Source: Limnanthes douglasii subsp. nivea (lineage: Eukaryota; Streptophyta; Magnoliopsida; Brassicales; Limnanthaceae). From it: DNA of 64,000 bases. The stretch is taken from assembly GCA_036936605.1 (NCBI GenBank), contig JAUPFV010000001.1, positions 152,367,187-152,431,186 on the forward strand, written 5' to 3'. Under the pieces are notes generated by a model. It saw only the letters and a program-made list of their open reading frames with translations, ran no database searches and was not told the origin of the DNA. The position numbers and the translations under genes are program-made. This document shows, piece by piece, positions 24,946 to 36,116 of this stretch. How positions within the stretch are numbered: the stretch's first letter is position 1; each line of letters begins with the position of its first letter.

Positions 24946-25307
24946 TGATAAGGATATAAGTAATTGAGGAGTAAAGAAAATTACTAAAAGTATATTTAAC
25001 TTAGTATTTTGTAGTTAAATGATATATTTAAAATAAAGTGTAAGTGTGCAATTTATAGCAAATATGTTTGTATTAAGTAAATAAGTAGGGTGAAGTGTCC
25101 ATAGTTTCTAACTAATTCTGTTATATGTAACCACCTACACCTATAAATAAGAAAGTCGACCTTGGAAATAAGATTGATTGACATTTCTACTTACTATAAC
25201 TCTTAACTACTCTTTTTCTCTAAAGACTCGAGCTATATTCTCTCTAAAATTCTCCTAATAACATTTGTTATTATATTTTATCTTATGAAAGGAATCAATA
25301 ATTATCA
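24946..25307 (+). mobile_element. 5' LTR of gypsy element B1
   Basis: It starts TGATAAGGATATAAG and ends ATTATCA directly before the primer site TTGGCGAACATAGTGGGA. A TATA-like CTATAAATAAG lies at about 25,141. Length is about 362 bp. The LTR of B2 (61,571) starts with the same TGATAAGGa.ATA. No 3' LTR for B1 was found. Confidence 0.65.
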
Positions 25308-25325
25308 TTGGCGAACATAGTGGGA
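25308..25325 (+). promoter_or_regulatory. Primer binding site of B1
   Basis: TTGGCGAACATAGTGGGA follows the LTR at once. The TTGGCGaCC.TaGTGGGA form is shared with A1 and A2 and fits a tRNA 3'-end complement, as in many plant gypsy elements. The exact tRNA was not assigned. Confidence 0.6.
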
Positions 25326-26092
25326 GAACATTTGGTGCCTAAATATCAAATTTGAAACCTTTAAAGAAATTACGATCGAAATACGATGAATACCGAAATC
25401 AGATCTGATCTAGTGTTTTGGTGGAAGATGAGGTGCTCGAATCTGGACTAATAGGAGGAGAGAATCAAGATGAGAATCGAGGGAATGATCAATACAAACA
25501 GTCTAATGTTGAAGATCATATGAATCAGCTGTTAGAAAGAATAACTAATTTGAATAATCAACTCGATCAAAATGAACAATAGCTCTAAATGGTAGAGTAA
25601 GATCCAAGGTGTGGTGTGAAAATGAAAGCCAAGAGGTTGAAGATCCATCTTATGAGTCTCACAATGTTTATCGAGTATGAAGTGAGCATAAAAAATACAG
25701 TTTTGGTCAGACAAAGGATATCATTCTACTAGAAAGGAGAATAAGGATAAACATCGGTGTATTCCAACTAGTGCATGTGAATCTTATGAGTCAGATTCCT
25801 AGTAGTTCTATCACAACCACGAAAAGTGAAATTCAAATAGGTAAGAGAAACACTGACACACTTCAAGGAGGAAGGGTAGTCATCCTTGGAAATCCCGAAG
25901 AGAATATAAATCTAAGATAGATGATAAGGTCGAATTGGTAATAGACAATCCACTGTTCGAAGATAATACCTCTAATCGATATGTTAATCATGCAGAGCAA
26001 CATTTGTATGCAGTTATAGGAACATCTAAGACTGATCAATATATGAAACGAGTGGATTGTAGACCCTCTCCACTGTCACTTGAAATAAGATC
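25326..26092 (+). pseudogene. Element B1 leader and 5' gag (left of nested insertion)
   Basis: The frame from 25,935 to the insertion point carries ...QHLYAVIGTSK and SPLSLEIRS, matching the gag start of B2 (QNLYTVIGA, SPLTREIRS at about 62,510-62,595). It is interrupted at 26,092 by the LTR of A1. Upstream frames in the leader are short. Confidence 0.65.
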
Positions 26093-26444
26093 TGATGAGG
26101 TTGGATATTTTAAGCACTATAACTTGCTTTTATCCGAAGGGTTTTTCAGACATAACCACTACTATAAAAAACCAAACACGACTAATGTAATGGAGTATGA
26201 CTAAGCTAGGTGATGTCCATCTCACACCTTGGGATAATGGGTCCTTAAACTTGACCCAACTCCACAATCTGACCCAACAGGCCCATAGGTCACTAATTAA
26301 GTACAAATACCCAACCACTTTCATTAATGAGGTAATCAGAATTTAATACAAGCACACAACTAAATTATCTCATTACTCTCTACCTTAAACATTAAATTCC
26401 CAAAAATTTACAAAATTAACCTTAAACAGAAATAAACCACACCA
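26093..26444 (+). mobile_element. 5' LTR of A1
   Basis: 352 bp, TGATGAGG...CACACCA. A TATA-like AGTACAAATACCC at about 26,300 precedes the conserved CAACCACTTTCATTAATGAG. It is preceded by AGATC and followed by the primer site. Confidence 0.92.
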
Positions 26445-26465
26445 AATTGGCGACCATAGTGAGAG
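26445..26465 (+). promoter_or_regulatory. Primer binding site of A1
   Basis: AATTGGCGACCATAGTGAGA lies at the LTR border. A2 has the same word with GTGGGAG (49,651 onward). Confidence 0.7.
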
Positions 26466-26517
26466 CACGACAGTGCCTGAATTTCATAATTCAAAACCAG
26501 CAAACAAAGTAGTTCAG

Positions 26518-28016
26518 ATGGACCCGAATGAGCAAAATATTCCACCTTTTAAGGTGGAAGTTTCAAATGAGAACAATGAGTATACTATCAAGGAGCGCAA
26601 CCAATTGAGAGCTGAAATAGAGGCGTTGAGAGCAATAAAACAAGCAGAGAAGATAGTTAAAGAAAAATCTGGTGCGTCAGTTTTCACCACACTGAAAATC
26701 CTGGAGAAAACGAGCAATCCCTAAAGACTGATCTCAGTTCCGAGAAGACACACTGATCTAAACCTGTGGAAAGTTCTACATCTGAGTCCTCCAGCAACTC
26801 ATCTAATGAGGTAGAGCTTGGATAATCAGTGTCTTCAAGCAACAATGAAGGACGGTAAAAAAAGAAAATGAGGCTGACTAAAAAACATTCAAGAAAATAG
26901 TATAGGCATGGCAGGCTTAAGAAGCACCATGGCAAGGGTAAGGGGTCAGCCAACCAGCATATTGATCAGTTGCTGATTGATACCTTTGCTTTCCAGTCCG
27001 AACCATGTATTTTTACTACTCCAAATAAAGATACTGTTTTGACCAACCATCGATTTTGTCCGCAAAAATACTCTCCGGACATCTTCCTAAGAGGTTTGAT
27101 AGCTCCAAGATGGAGAAATATGATGGGAGCCGAGATCTAGACAACCATCTAGAGCAGTTTTAGAGCTTCATGATAAATTTTGACGACGAATAAAAAATAC
27201 TGTGTAGGGCTTCTCCCAATATTTCACAGGATGTGCCCTTAAATGGTACAATAGTCTCTCTCAGGGACGTATAAAGAATTTTGATACATTTTGGGTTTCC
27301 TTCCGGAGGCAATTTGTTGGAAGCAAAGAGCTTAAGGGTAATGAGTACACCATTATCAATTGTACCCAGGAGCCAAATGAGTCTTTAAATGAGTACATCA
27401 ATCAGTGCGTGAATACAAAGAATGGGTAGGTAGATTGCTTTGAACAATTTGCAATTGCTTCCCTGAGACAAGGTTTCAATCAGGTAATTTAGCCGATTTA
27501 TTGACTCGGAAGAAGGCTATGACTTGGGGTGGTTTGTTGAACAAGGTGGGTAAACAAACTAACGTTAAGGATACTAAGAAAACCAGATTACACCGTCAAG
27601 TGAGGTCGACTACTACAACAACGAATCCTTTAGCTGCTCCGGTTACAGGACAAAAGAAACTGGACAAGGATCTAACCGTTCAAGGAAAAATCAGTCTAAC
27701 CAGACTCAGAGCCAACAGGTCAGAAAAAAGAGGTCCATGGGTTCAACCTGAGTGGTTTGATGAATTGGGGGAGAGTGTGGCTACAATCTACGACAAAATA
27801 TAAAACGAAGTGCATTTTAAAAAGCCAACAACATTGCAATCTCCCAGAGAAAACCGGAGCACCCGTTTCTGCCAATACCACAATAACATAGGCCATGATA
27901 CTCATGATTGTATAGCCTTGAATCAAGAGGTCCAGAACCTCATTGAAATGGGTAAGTTAGGAGCCTATGTCAAAAAAGAAGGGGAAGCAGACCAAATATT
28001 GCACAAGCCAATATAA
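26518..28016 (+). pseudogene. A1 gag (capsid and knuckle), broken
   Basis: It starts MDPNEQNIPPF at 26,518, the first ATG after the primer site; A2 has the same start. An N-terminal coiled segment (ERNQLRAEIEALRAIKQAEK) follows. The capsid core starts near 27,110 (KMEKYDGSRDLDNHLEQF) and continues through frameshifts to about 27,540. A zinc-knuckle variant with C-x3-H-x4-H-x4-C spacing (CQYHNNIGHDTHDC) is at 27,870-27,911. At least three frame changes and several stops make it inactive. Confidence 0.8.
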
Positions 28017-28066
28017 CCCAAGCTGGTCCTTTGAACAATCATGGAACATCCACATAGGAAGGTGCA

Positions 28067-28666
28067 ATGGTAATTAATGAAAGGTTTGATATAGACTCTG
28101 AGTATCTTAATCCAGATCCGATTCGAAATCGGGTAGGGGTAATAACATACAAGACCAAAACGTTTTTCGGTCTGATTAACTTTTTTGAGTCATTGATTAT
28201 TTTCGGAGAGTATACTATGACTGCACCTTCTACTTCATCAAAGAAGAGACATGTCCACAGTTTGGCCACCAAGTTGGATGGAGGGATGTCCACCCACTTG
28301 TATCAATCCCCATATTCCTTTATAGTTTTCAATGAGGATGACCTGAGAGGCATTGCAGGGCCTCATGTAGATGTTGTGGTAATAGAGGCATTAATAGGAG
28401 GAAACGATATAGGCCGAATTTTGATTGACACAGGCAGTTTGGCAAACATCTTGTTTTTGAGCTTCTACAAGCAGATGAGAAACCCTTCGGTTATACAATG
28501 TTCGAACAGAACCATCATAGACTTCACAGGAAGTTCTGTAGATGTCATTGGGGAGTTCGAAGAGGAAGTGTTGCTGGGCAAAGGACCCTTTCAGAAAATG
28601 GTAAGAGTACTCTTTGTCGTGGTGGATTTCCCAACACCTTACAATGCAATATTTGGGAGGTCTTAG
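28067..28666 (+). pseudogene. A1 aspartic protease region
   Basis: A 199-codon frame holds the retropepsin site ILIDTGSLANILF (Asp at 28,427) and the second conserved block FPTPYNAIFGRS at its end. The active-site DTG is intact, but the frame is cut from the rest of pol by a TAG after GRS. It releases Gag-Pol parts in active relatives. Confidence 0.85.
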
Positions 28667-28837
28667 CTCTCCAGAATGCATGTTGTGGCCTCTACCATCC
28701 ACCAATTTTTGAAATATGCTATCCAGGGACAATTAGGTGTTGTCCGGAGCAAACAGAAAGTAGCCAGGGAATGTTATGCAACATCCCTTGCCTCTAAGTC
28801 TTTAGAGGCAGTCAAGGTTAACAGAGATTAGCAGCTA

Positions 28838-30340
28838 TTGGAGTCTTCCGCTGATGAGAATGAAATTGATGATCCCAGTGAGGCTCCCAGTGTCATAATA
28901 CCTATTGAGGAGGTTGAAACCCACTCCCTCGCTGATGGCAAGAATGTTAAAATTGGTACCAAGTTGGCACTAGATTTGAAACACCGGTTATTATCCTTTT
29001 TAATGAATAATCAACATGTCTTGGCATGGTGTAATAATCACTAGGGTGCCAACTGACATTATTTCTCATAAGTTGTCCATCCGAACTGATGTTGCGCCAG
29101 TTGTACAAAGGAGAAGGTCTTTATCTAAGGAAAAACAGATATAATTATTCAGGAAGTCAAAATTTTTAACCAAGATGGGCCATATTAAAGAATCTTGGTA
29201 CCCTTTGTGAATTGCCAACCTTGTTCTGGCCAAGAAAAAGAATGGAAAGTTGCGCATGTGCATTGATTTTACTGATCTTAATAGGGCATGCCCCAAAGAT
29301 CTTTATCATGTTCCTCAGATAGGTTAGTTGGTGGATTCGACTTGTGGAAATAAGTTGTTATCATTCATGGATGCATTTTCATGGTACAACCAGATACAAG
29401 TAGATCCGAAGGATCAAGACCACACGACTTTTATCACAGACAGAGGTCTTCATTGTTATAAGGTGATGTCATTCGAATTGAAAAATGCTGGGGCCACTTA
29501 CCAAAGATTAGTGAATAAAACCTTTGCTAATCAGATTGGAAGATACATGGAAGTTTACATAGATGATATGATGGTTAAAATCTTGGAGGAAGATGCACAT
29601 ATATTTAACCTTCAAGAAACATTCTCTAACTTAGAGGTTGTGAATTTGAATTTGAAACCTGTACAGTGTGTATTTGGGGTCTGATATTGAAAGTTCTTGG
29701 GCTACATAATAAGTGAGAAAGGAATTCATCCTTTTCCGGATCAATTTAATGCCTTGCTAGCTATGGACCCTCATTGGAATATCAAAGAAGTTCAAATACT
29801 GACAAGAAGATTGGTTGCATTGAACAAGTTTATTTCAAGATCATCAAACAATTGCGCTCCATTCTTCCAAGTGTTGAGGAACTCCAAAGACTTTAATTGG
29901 TCTCCATAGTGTGATCAGGCTTTTATTAAAATCAAGAAGCATTGGTCTTCACCTAAGACTCTCTTCAAACCTGTTCGGGAGGAAAAGTTCTACGTATATC
30001 CAATTGTATCAGAGTATGAAATAAGTGTTGTGCTCGTAAGAGAAGTGGACAATTACCCTCGTCCGGTGTATTACATTAGCAAAAGTCTGTTGGATGCTGA
30101 AATAAGATATTTGAAGTTGGAGAAACTGGCATTGGCCTTGGTAATTGCAGCAAGAAAGATGAGACCATCCTTCCAAGCTCATTTCATTGTTGTTCGAACA
30201 TCTTTTCCCTTGAAAAGTATTCTTCAGAAAGATGATATGTCAAGTAGAATGACCAAGTGGTCAGTGGAGATGGGTGATTATGATATTGATTTTGCGCCCC
30301 GAACGAAAATTAAAGCCAGTCCGTGGCTAATTTCTTGATA
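28838..30340 (+). pseudogene. A1 reverse transcriptase and RNase H
   Basis: RT begins near 28,900 and is broken between 29,045 and 29,328. From 29,328 it reads LLSFMDAFSWYNQIQVD (first Asp at 29,370) and YIDDMMVK at 29,556-29,567, the two catalytic blocks. The connection region (GYIISEKGI at 29,700) follows in a new frame. RNase H runs from 29,990 to 30,340: PVYYISKSLLDAE..Y..LEKLALALV and the closing YDIDFAPRTKIKA. At least five stops or frameshifts occur. In active elements this part copies RNA into DNA in virus-like particles. Confidence 0.88.
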
Positions 30341-30399
30341 GAATTTCATGCTGATAGATCCTCCGGACAGATGTCAAAAAACCAGTTTAAGAAAGAATG

Positions 30400-30790
30400 T
30401 ATAGTTTGAACTGATGGTGGATCAAGTACTATGGGACGTGGGGCTGGAATTTGTTTAATCTCTACCTATGGTGACAATATGTACCAGGCCATATGTTTTG
30501 GTTTCAGAGCTTCTAACAATGAATCTGAATATGAAGTAGTGATAGCTGGTTTTAAGCTGGATCTCATATATGGGGCAAAGAGAGTCCGGTTAATAAGTGA
30601 TTCCCAATTGCTGATTCACCATACTCAAGGAAAATCTGAAGCAAAGAAAGAACAGTTGATTAAATACTTTCTCATGTTGAAAAAAGTTGCCGCAAACTTC
30701 AAGAATATCTTCTATGAACACATCACTAGATCAGAGATTATTGTGGTGGAAACTATAGCTTATTATGAATCTTACCCATAGATTCGTGTG
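30400..30790 (+). pseudogene. A1 second RNase H-like domain (Tat-type)
   Basis: After the usual RNase H comes TDGGSSTMGRGAGICLI (about 30,410-30,460), SNNESEYEVVIAGFKLDL (Glu) and VRLISDSQLLIHH (Asp). This is a separate RNase H fold of the plant/archaeal type. The fourth acidic residue, within VADSLATIA in A2, is replaced in A1 (VVETIAY). A stop lies just before TDGG. Possession of two RNase H domains places the family near Tat/Ogre. Confidence 0.82.
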
Positions 30791-31029
30791 CAAGAATGTC
30801 CATCCGTACAGACAGACAAAGAAAAAGAGAGCAAAAAAAGTATGAGTATACTTTCTATTCAATCTAAATATTGGAGGTATGATCTTCTCCAGTTTATCTG
30901 CGATGGGATATTGTGTCCGGATAAATCCATGGCTAAGAAAGTCAAGTATAAGGCCGTAGTTTCTTGATATTAAGGGAAGTTCTTTACAAGAAATCTTTTT
31001 AAGCAGAATTCTCTTGCGTTCCTTATGAT

Positions 31030-32095
31030 TTGAAGAATCTCAAGTTTGTGTTATCTGAACTACATGATGGAGAAGGTTTTGCACACTATGGTTATTGGGC
31101 CTTAACTAGGAGAATTTTATTAGCTGAGTACTACTGGCCAACCATAATGGTAGATGCTAAAGAGATGGTAAAAAAGTGTGATCCTTGTCAAAGATATAGA
31201 AATGAAATTCACGTGCCAGTAGTTCATATGGAATCCATATCTGAACTGATACCCTTCGACAGATGGGGGTTGAATCTAGTTGGGCCTCTTCACATGGCAT
31301 CTAGTGGATGTAGAAAAATCATAGTTACTATTGACTATTTCTCTAAGTGGATAGAGACAGCTCCTTTGGTTGGAACCACTTCGAAGGCAATCATTAAATT
31401 TATTTTATCTAACATATGTTGCAGATTTGGGGTTCTCCGAAAGATTACTACAGATAATGGGCCACAATTTGATAATGAAGACATGGAAATATTCTGCATC
31501 TCTAGAGGAATTCAACATTGTTTTTCTTCTCCTTTCCACCTTTAAGTAAATGACAAGTTGAAGTTTCAAATCGAAAAATCTTGTCCGGATTGAAGAATAA
31601 TTCGGAAAGAGTTGCAAAAAATGTGGCCAAGTTATTTACAAGAAGTATTGTGGGCCTACCGAACTACACCTCATTGCTACACAAGAATATCCTTTTGCTC
31701 TTGTGTATGTGATGGATGCAATTACTCCCATAGAAGCTACTTTACCATCTCACAGAGTCCAAAACTATTCAGAACATGCTAATGATATAGTAGTCAGGAA
31801 TCAGTTGGATTTGATTGAAGAAATAAGAGTTAAAGTGCATCTGAGAACAGCGCATTACCAGGGTTTGATGAGGAGCAAATTTTCATCCAAAGATTTTCAG
31901 TTAGGGGACAAAGTCTTAATAAAAGTCTTTTTGCACACCAAGGAAAAACAATTCCGTAAGCTGGCTCCGAATTGGAAAGGCCCGTATGTGGTATGCGGGA
32001 AAGTTAAACCAGGAACATACAGGCTCCAAGACAAGGAAGGGAGAGCACTAAAATACCCATGGAACATTGAACATCTCAGGTTATACTTAGAATAG
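31030..32095 (+). pseudogene. A1 integrase
   Basis: The zinc-binding part is HDGEGFAHYG...YYWPTIMVDAKEMVKKCDPCQRY. In the core the first catalytic Asp is changed (DRWGLNLVGP, where A2 keeps GLDLV). The second, TDNGPQFDN, is present at about 31,450. A stop at about 31,545 and a frame change follow before the third (Glu) block. The C-terminal part at 31,703-32,095 is clean: LGDKVLIKVFLHTKEKQF, LAPNWKGPYVV, PGTYRLQDKEG and PWNIEHLRLYLE. No chromodomain follows. Confidence 0.88.
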
Positions 32096-32679
32096 AACTC
32101 TCTTGTAAATATTTACTTTTGAAGTATCAATGTAAATATTAGAGGCATACTCTTTCCTACCGTGGTGGCGCGGGGAGGTTTTAAGGAGGTGTCCGAGTTT
32201 TTAATAATATCTTATGCCTTGTTCAAAATTCTGGTGCAATTTTGTTTTTGATTTAAGCCATAGTATAAGGTAGTCGGATATTAAATACTTATTAAACACC
32301 CCGGATCTCAAATATCTTTGAGTTTATCGGATATATTAAACACTTGATCACATTTATTAAACACATGTGGTTGAGGATGTTTAATACCATTGTTTAAAAC
32401 CTCTGAAATATTGAAGGCTATCTAAAAATTGGCCATAAAAAGTTAAACAAAATTTAAACAAAGGGAAATATGATATTAGAATCTGATCAGACTGAAATCG
32501 ATCCATGATTCACAAATGTCTTGACCCTTCAAGGAATTTAAGTTTTACAGAACGGAGATTAAACAAATAGTGCAACAAAATTCCTTGGCCATCCAAGGAC
32601 TTTGTTTTCTCAACAAAAACTACACAACAAAACAATACAACCATAGGGCTTGTCCCCTTCGGTTTTTTCTTCACCACCA

Positions 32680-35320
32680 TCTTTTTTTCTTCAGAATTTT
32701 GAGTTCAGCACTTGAACTCTCACCCACTTCTTCATCGTCTTTGGAATCTTCTCCACTCGAATAGTTGTGCTTGTCACCATCATCCATCGTATGAAAAGGA
32801 AGGTCATCATATTCCACAAATTTGCACAAAGGACCAAGGGTCCTCTTAGGAAAGGTCTCATGGAACAATAAGACCATATCAGATTTAATTTCTTCATCTC
32901 TCTTCTCCAGAGAATCCACTATTCCACTAGCATACTTCTCTATCCATGCAGCCATTTCTAGAGCTTGTTTACTTACTAAGGAAGCATTCTCATCAGTCTT
33001 CTCTTCAACAGTTTTCTCCAACTTGACTTTGTCTTCGGATAAAGTCTGGATAGTTTTGTCTTTAGATTTTAGTTTCTCCTTCAAAGCTTTGATCTCATTA
33101 GAGGAAGAAGTCTCCAGTCTGGAATACTTGGTGGTTTTTGCTGTCCTCTTCTGACTTGAGAAGTTTTGCAGCTAAATCCTCCTTCTCATTATTCAATGAT
33201 TCCATGTTTTGCTGAGCGGTAGAAAGATCGTTTATCAAGCTCTATTTCTCTGTAGTCATGGAGTTTATGGTAGCTGATTGATCCCTTACTTACCTTTCCA
33301 ATTCAATTAATGGACGGATGTAACCTAGAAAGATATGACTTAAGGTGTCTTGCTCGCTTGATATCACATAAGTCTCCCCATTGTGGGTCACAACATTGGA
33401 TGAATTTGCAGGACGATAAGGCTCCGCAAAGTCATCATTGTCCAAATCATTGAAATACATGTTAATACTTTGAAAGACATCAAAATTTACCTCTCCATCA
33501 GCAGCAGTTTGTTTGAAATAAAGGTTGGGTGGAATTTATTCTTGTAAGGTAGGATCAGGAGGAGCTGGAGGAGGGATTTCAGAAGGACGTAGAATTATTT
33601 CTGATCCCAGAGTAACTTTTTTATTTTTTAGAGCTTTTTCATCACTGCTTGCTTTGTGATTCTTATCCTTCTTAATTTTTGGTGGGTTGTCTGATCCACC
33701 AGCCTCCTTAACACTGCTTCCAGCAGAGCAACATTAATTTTTCCTTGGTTCTCCGAACCGGTTCCTTCGGTGATTGTCTGAAGTGGGTCTATTGTGGTTT
33801 TCTTCTTTCTTTTGTTCTTCATCTTGTTCAGATGAGTAGGGGATTTAGCCCTGGAAGGCAAGTAAAACTTAGCATTTTTAGCCTCATTTCTCCTCAGTTA
33901 AAATCTTTAGGAGGAGGGGTGGTCAGTTCTTCCTAAGAGAGGTCTCTTCTCCTTGTGGTATTCCACATATGAGACCTCACAAAGTTCCTCGAGGTGAAGC
34001 AGTTGTGGAAACCGTCATCCCATTTCTCCAACGCCTAAACATTTAGATTGGCACAGGTGTCTTGACTTGCCTCTACATAATCCGAGAACTCTTTCGGAAA
34101 AACTAAAAAGAAATACAAATCAGTTCGGAGTAATCACCTAGTATTTGAAAGATTAAAAAGAACATGAATAAAACTCACATATACTCTTCCAACGACTGGT
34201 CAGCGGGCTTGGGTTAGTATCAACCTTGATATTGTTTTCCCATTATCCCAAGCCCCGCTGATGAACAGGAATTGTGCCGTCCATGGATTTTTTGACTTCA
34301 AAAGATCTTTCACCACTTTGTAATCATTCCCCATATTGAAATGGTAGAAGATAATGTGATGATTCTTGCAAAATTCGCCATAATAGCGAATTGTTCCATT
34401 GACAGTGGAATTTTGGATAGTCTATAAGCCATGATGCCAGCCATCAGTGTTTACCACGTATTTAAGCTCAACTGACTCGGGCATCGCTTGATCAGGTGGA
34501 AGTACCTAACTATCTCCGGATAAAAAAGAAACTGGAGTCCCTAGTTCAGCACCTCTGTGTAGATCACGAGCTTGTTGGGTTTGTAGTCCATCAGAGTTTC
34601 CGGGGTGACTGAGATTCTCACCTTGACAGACTCAGGGATCTCCCATTTTGTACTAATACGATGCAATTCAGCGGAATGGGTGTATACGACCCATTTTGGC
34701 CATACTTTCCCTTCCAGACACTCCAGAAGTGCATCCGGATGAGTCAAGCCCATTTTAGTCTTGCCTTTTCGATCTGTAGCGGTGTCCTCCGTCTGTCCGG
34801 ATGCCTCAAAAGGGGTATCATCTAAACTATCCTCCATATTTTCTTCTATTACAATGAAAGGCTGTTCGGATGGCTTGACTTCTGTCAAAGGTTTTATTGT
34901 CTCCGAATTAGTGTGTTTCGAAGAGGTAGGAGTGGACTTAGCCTTAGATTGGCGAGTTATTCGGCGAGGGGTATGCTTTTCAGGGGATTTCTCATCGTCT
35001 AAACCCATGTAAATAAAGGGTGAAGGCTTGTTAACGCTGGAAACAACTTTCTCTTTAGGGAGAGGGTTTTGAAACTCTTGGACAGAGGACCCTGATTGAA
35101 GAGGAGAAAGGTTTGAAACAATGGGAAGTTTTCTAACCTTAGGTGCTTTTGAGGACGATGAACCCTGGTCTGTGTTTGGTTGTGATTGATTGATTCCTTC
35201 ACCTGGAGAAACAGGAAGGCCATCAACAATTCGTTCGTCTCTTGCAACTTTTCTCGCTCTCTCCAACTCAGACAAATTTAACCAACCTTCTTTTACTAGT
35301 GCATTTCTAGCTGTGAACAT
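32680..35320 (-). pseudogene. Antisense gene of A1, spliced, between pol and 3' LTR
   Basis: On the minus strand a 259-codon frame starts at 35,320 (MFTARNALVKEGWLNLSELE) and runs through a Ser/Pro/Lys-rich region and HPDALLECLEGKV to a stop at 34,541, where A2 has Trp. It continues through PEIVRYFHL and NPSPLTSRWKS to a GT-AG intron at 34,178-34,103. Exon 2 reads PKEFSDYVEASQDTCANLN, FHNCFTSRNFVRSH and EELTTPP. A Lys-rich stretch (33,861-33,628), DVFQSINMYFNDLDNDDF...YRPANSSNVVT (about 33,490-33,390) and a coiled coil (33,240-32,680) follow. A2 has the same gene with the same start, intron position and phase. Its function is unknown. Antisense ORFs after pol have been reported in Tat-lineage elements. 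This copy is broken. Confidence 0.75.
34103..34178 (-). other. Intron of the A1 antisense gene
   Basis: On the minus strand the donor is AT|GTGAGTTT (from 34,178) and the acceptor TTTCTTTTTAG (AG at 34,104-34,103); length is 76 nt and phase 1. Reading resumes PKEFS. A2 has GT-AG at the same aligned base, 37 bases after AACCC, with a different intron sequence and length (91 nt). Confidence 0.65.
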
Positions 35321-35740
35321 AAATGACTCAAAGACAAATTGGAAAATGTACTAAGTTTTCTCTCACTAGAAATACTTGTATGTTTAAGACAATGAAACAG
35401 TGAAAAGTGGGAGTTACCTAGAAGAAGATAGAACGATCAAAGCAATGATTAAAGGCTACAAAGTATGGGAGTTAAAACCTAGGTAACTTTCTAGTCTAAT
35501 AGGTACGAGAATCTGTGAGAAAAATGGATGAGAGGTCAAACCAGAGCCTGACACGCGTCCCGCGTTGAACAATGACTTGAAATTCTAAACGATAAAATTA
35601 GTCTCACCAAATTTCGAACATGGTGACTCTTGAAATTCTTAACAGAATAAGATAAAGTCTGCAGTTCGGATACAGAAACAAATCAGAAATAGTTAATTTT
35701 GATTCTAAAAAAGTTAGCTCATCCAAAAATTCTTTACAAG

Positions 35741-35755
35741 ACCTAAAGGGGCTAC
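35741..35755 (+). promoter_or_regulatory. Polypurine tract of A1
   Basis: ACCTAAAGGGGCTAC directly before the 3' LTR. A2 has GGCCTAAAAAAGGGGCTAC at the same place. This purine run primes plus-strand DNA synthesis. Confidence 0.7.
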
Positions 35756-36111
35756 TGATGAGGTCGAATATTTTAGACATTGTAAATTGCTTTTATCCGA
35801 AGGGTTGTTCGGACATAACCACTACTATATAAAACTGAATAGGACTAATGTAATGGAGTATTACTAAGCTAGGTGTTGGTCATCTCACACATTAGGCAAA
35901 TGGGCCCTTAAACTTGACCCGACTCCACAATCCGACCCAACAGGCCCATGGGTCACTAATTAAGTATAAATACCTTAACCACTTTCATTAATGAGGGTAA
36001 TCAGAATTTAATACAAGCACACAACTTAATTATCTCACTACTCTCTACCTTAAACATTAAATTCCCAAAACACTTTACAAAATTACCCTCAAACAGAAAT
36101 AAACCACACCA
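35756..36111 (+). mobile_element. 3' LTR of A1
   Basis: 356 bp, TGATGAGG...CACACCA, about 90% identical to the 5' LTR by hand count, with many transitions. Followed by the target duplication AGATC. Confidence 0.92.
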
Positions 36112-36116
36112 AGATC

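Larger units (their letters stand above)
26093..36111 (+). mobile_element. Complete gypsy element A1 (Tat-like lineage) with 5-bp target duplication
   Basis: 10,019 bp bounded by LTRs 26,093-26,444 and 35,756-36,111. The target duplication AGATC lies at 26,088-26,092 and 36,112-36,116. Order: LTR, primer site, gag, protease, RT, RNase H, second RNase H-like domain, integrase, long antisense gene, polypurine tract, LTR. By eye the LTRs differ at about 37 of 356 positions, so it is an old insertion, but younger than B1, into which it jumped. All sense genes carry stops and frameshifts. The second RNase H and the extra ORF region are known traits of the plant Tat lineage. Confidence 0.92.
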
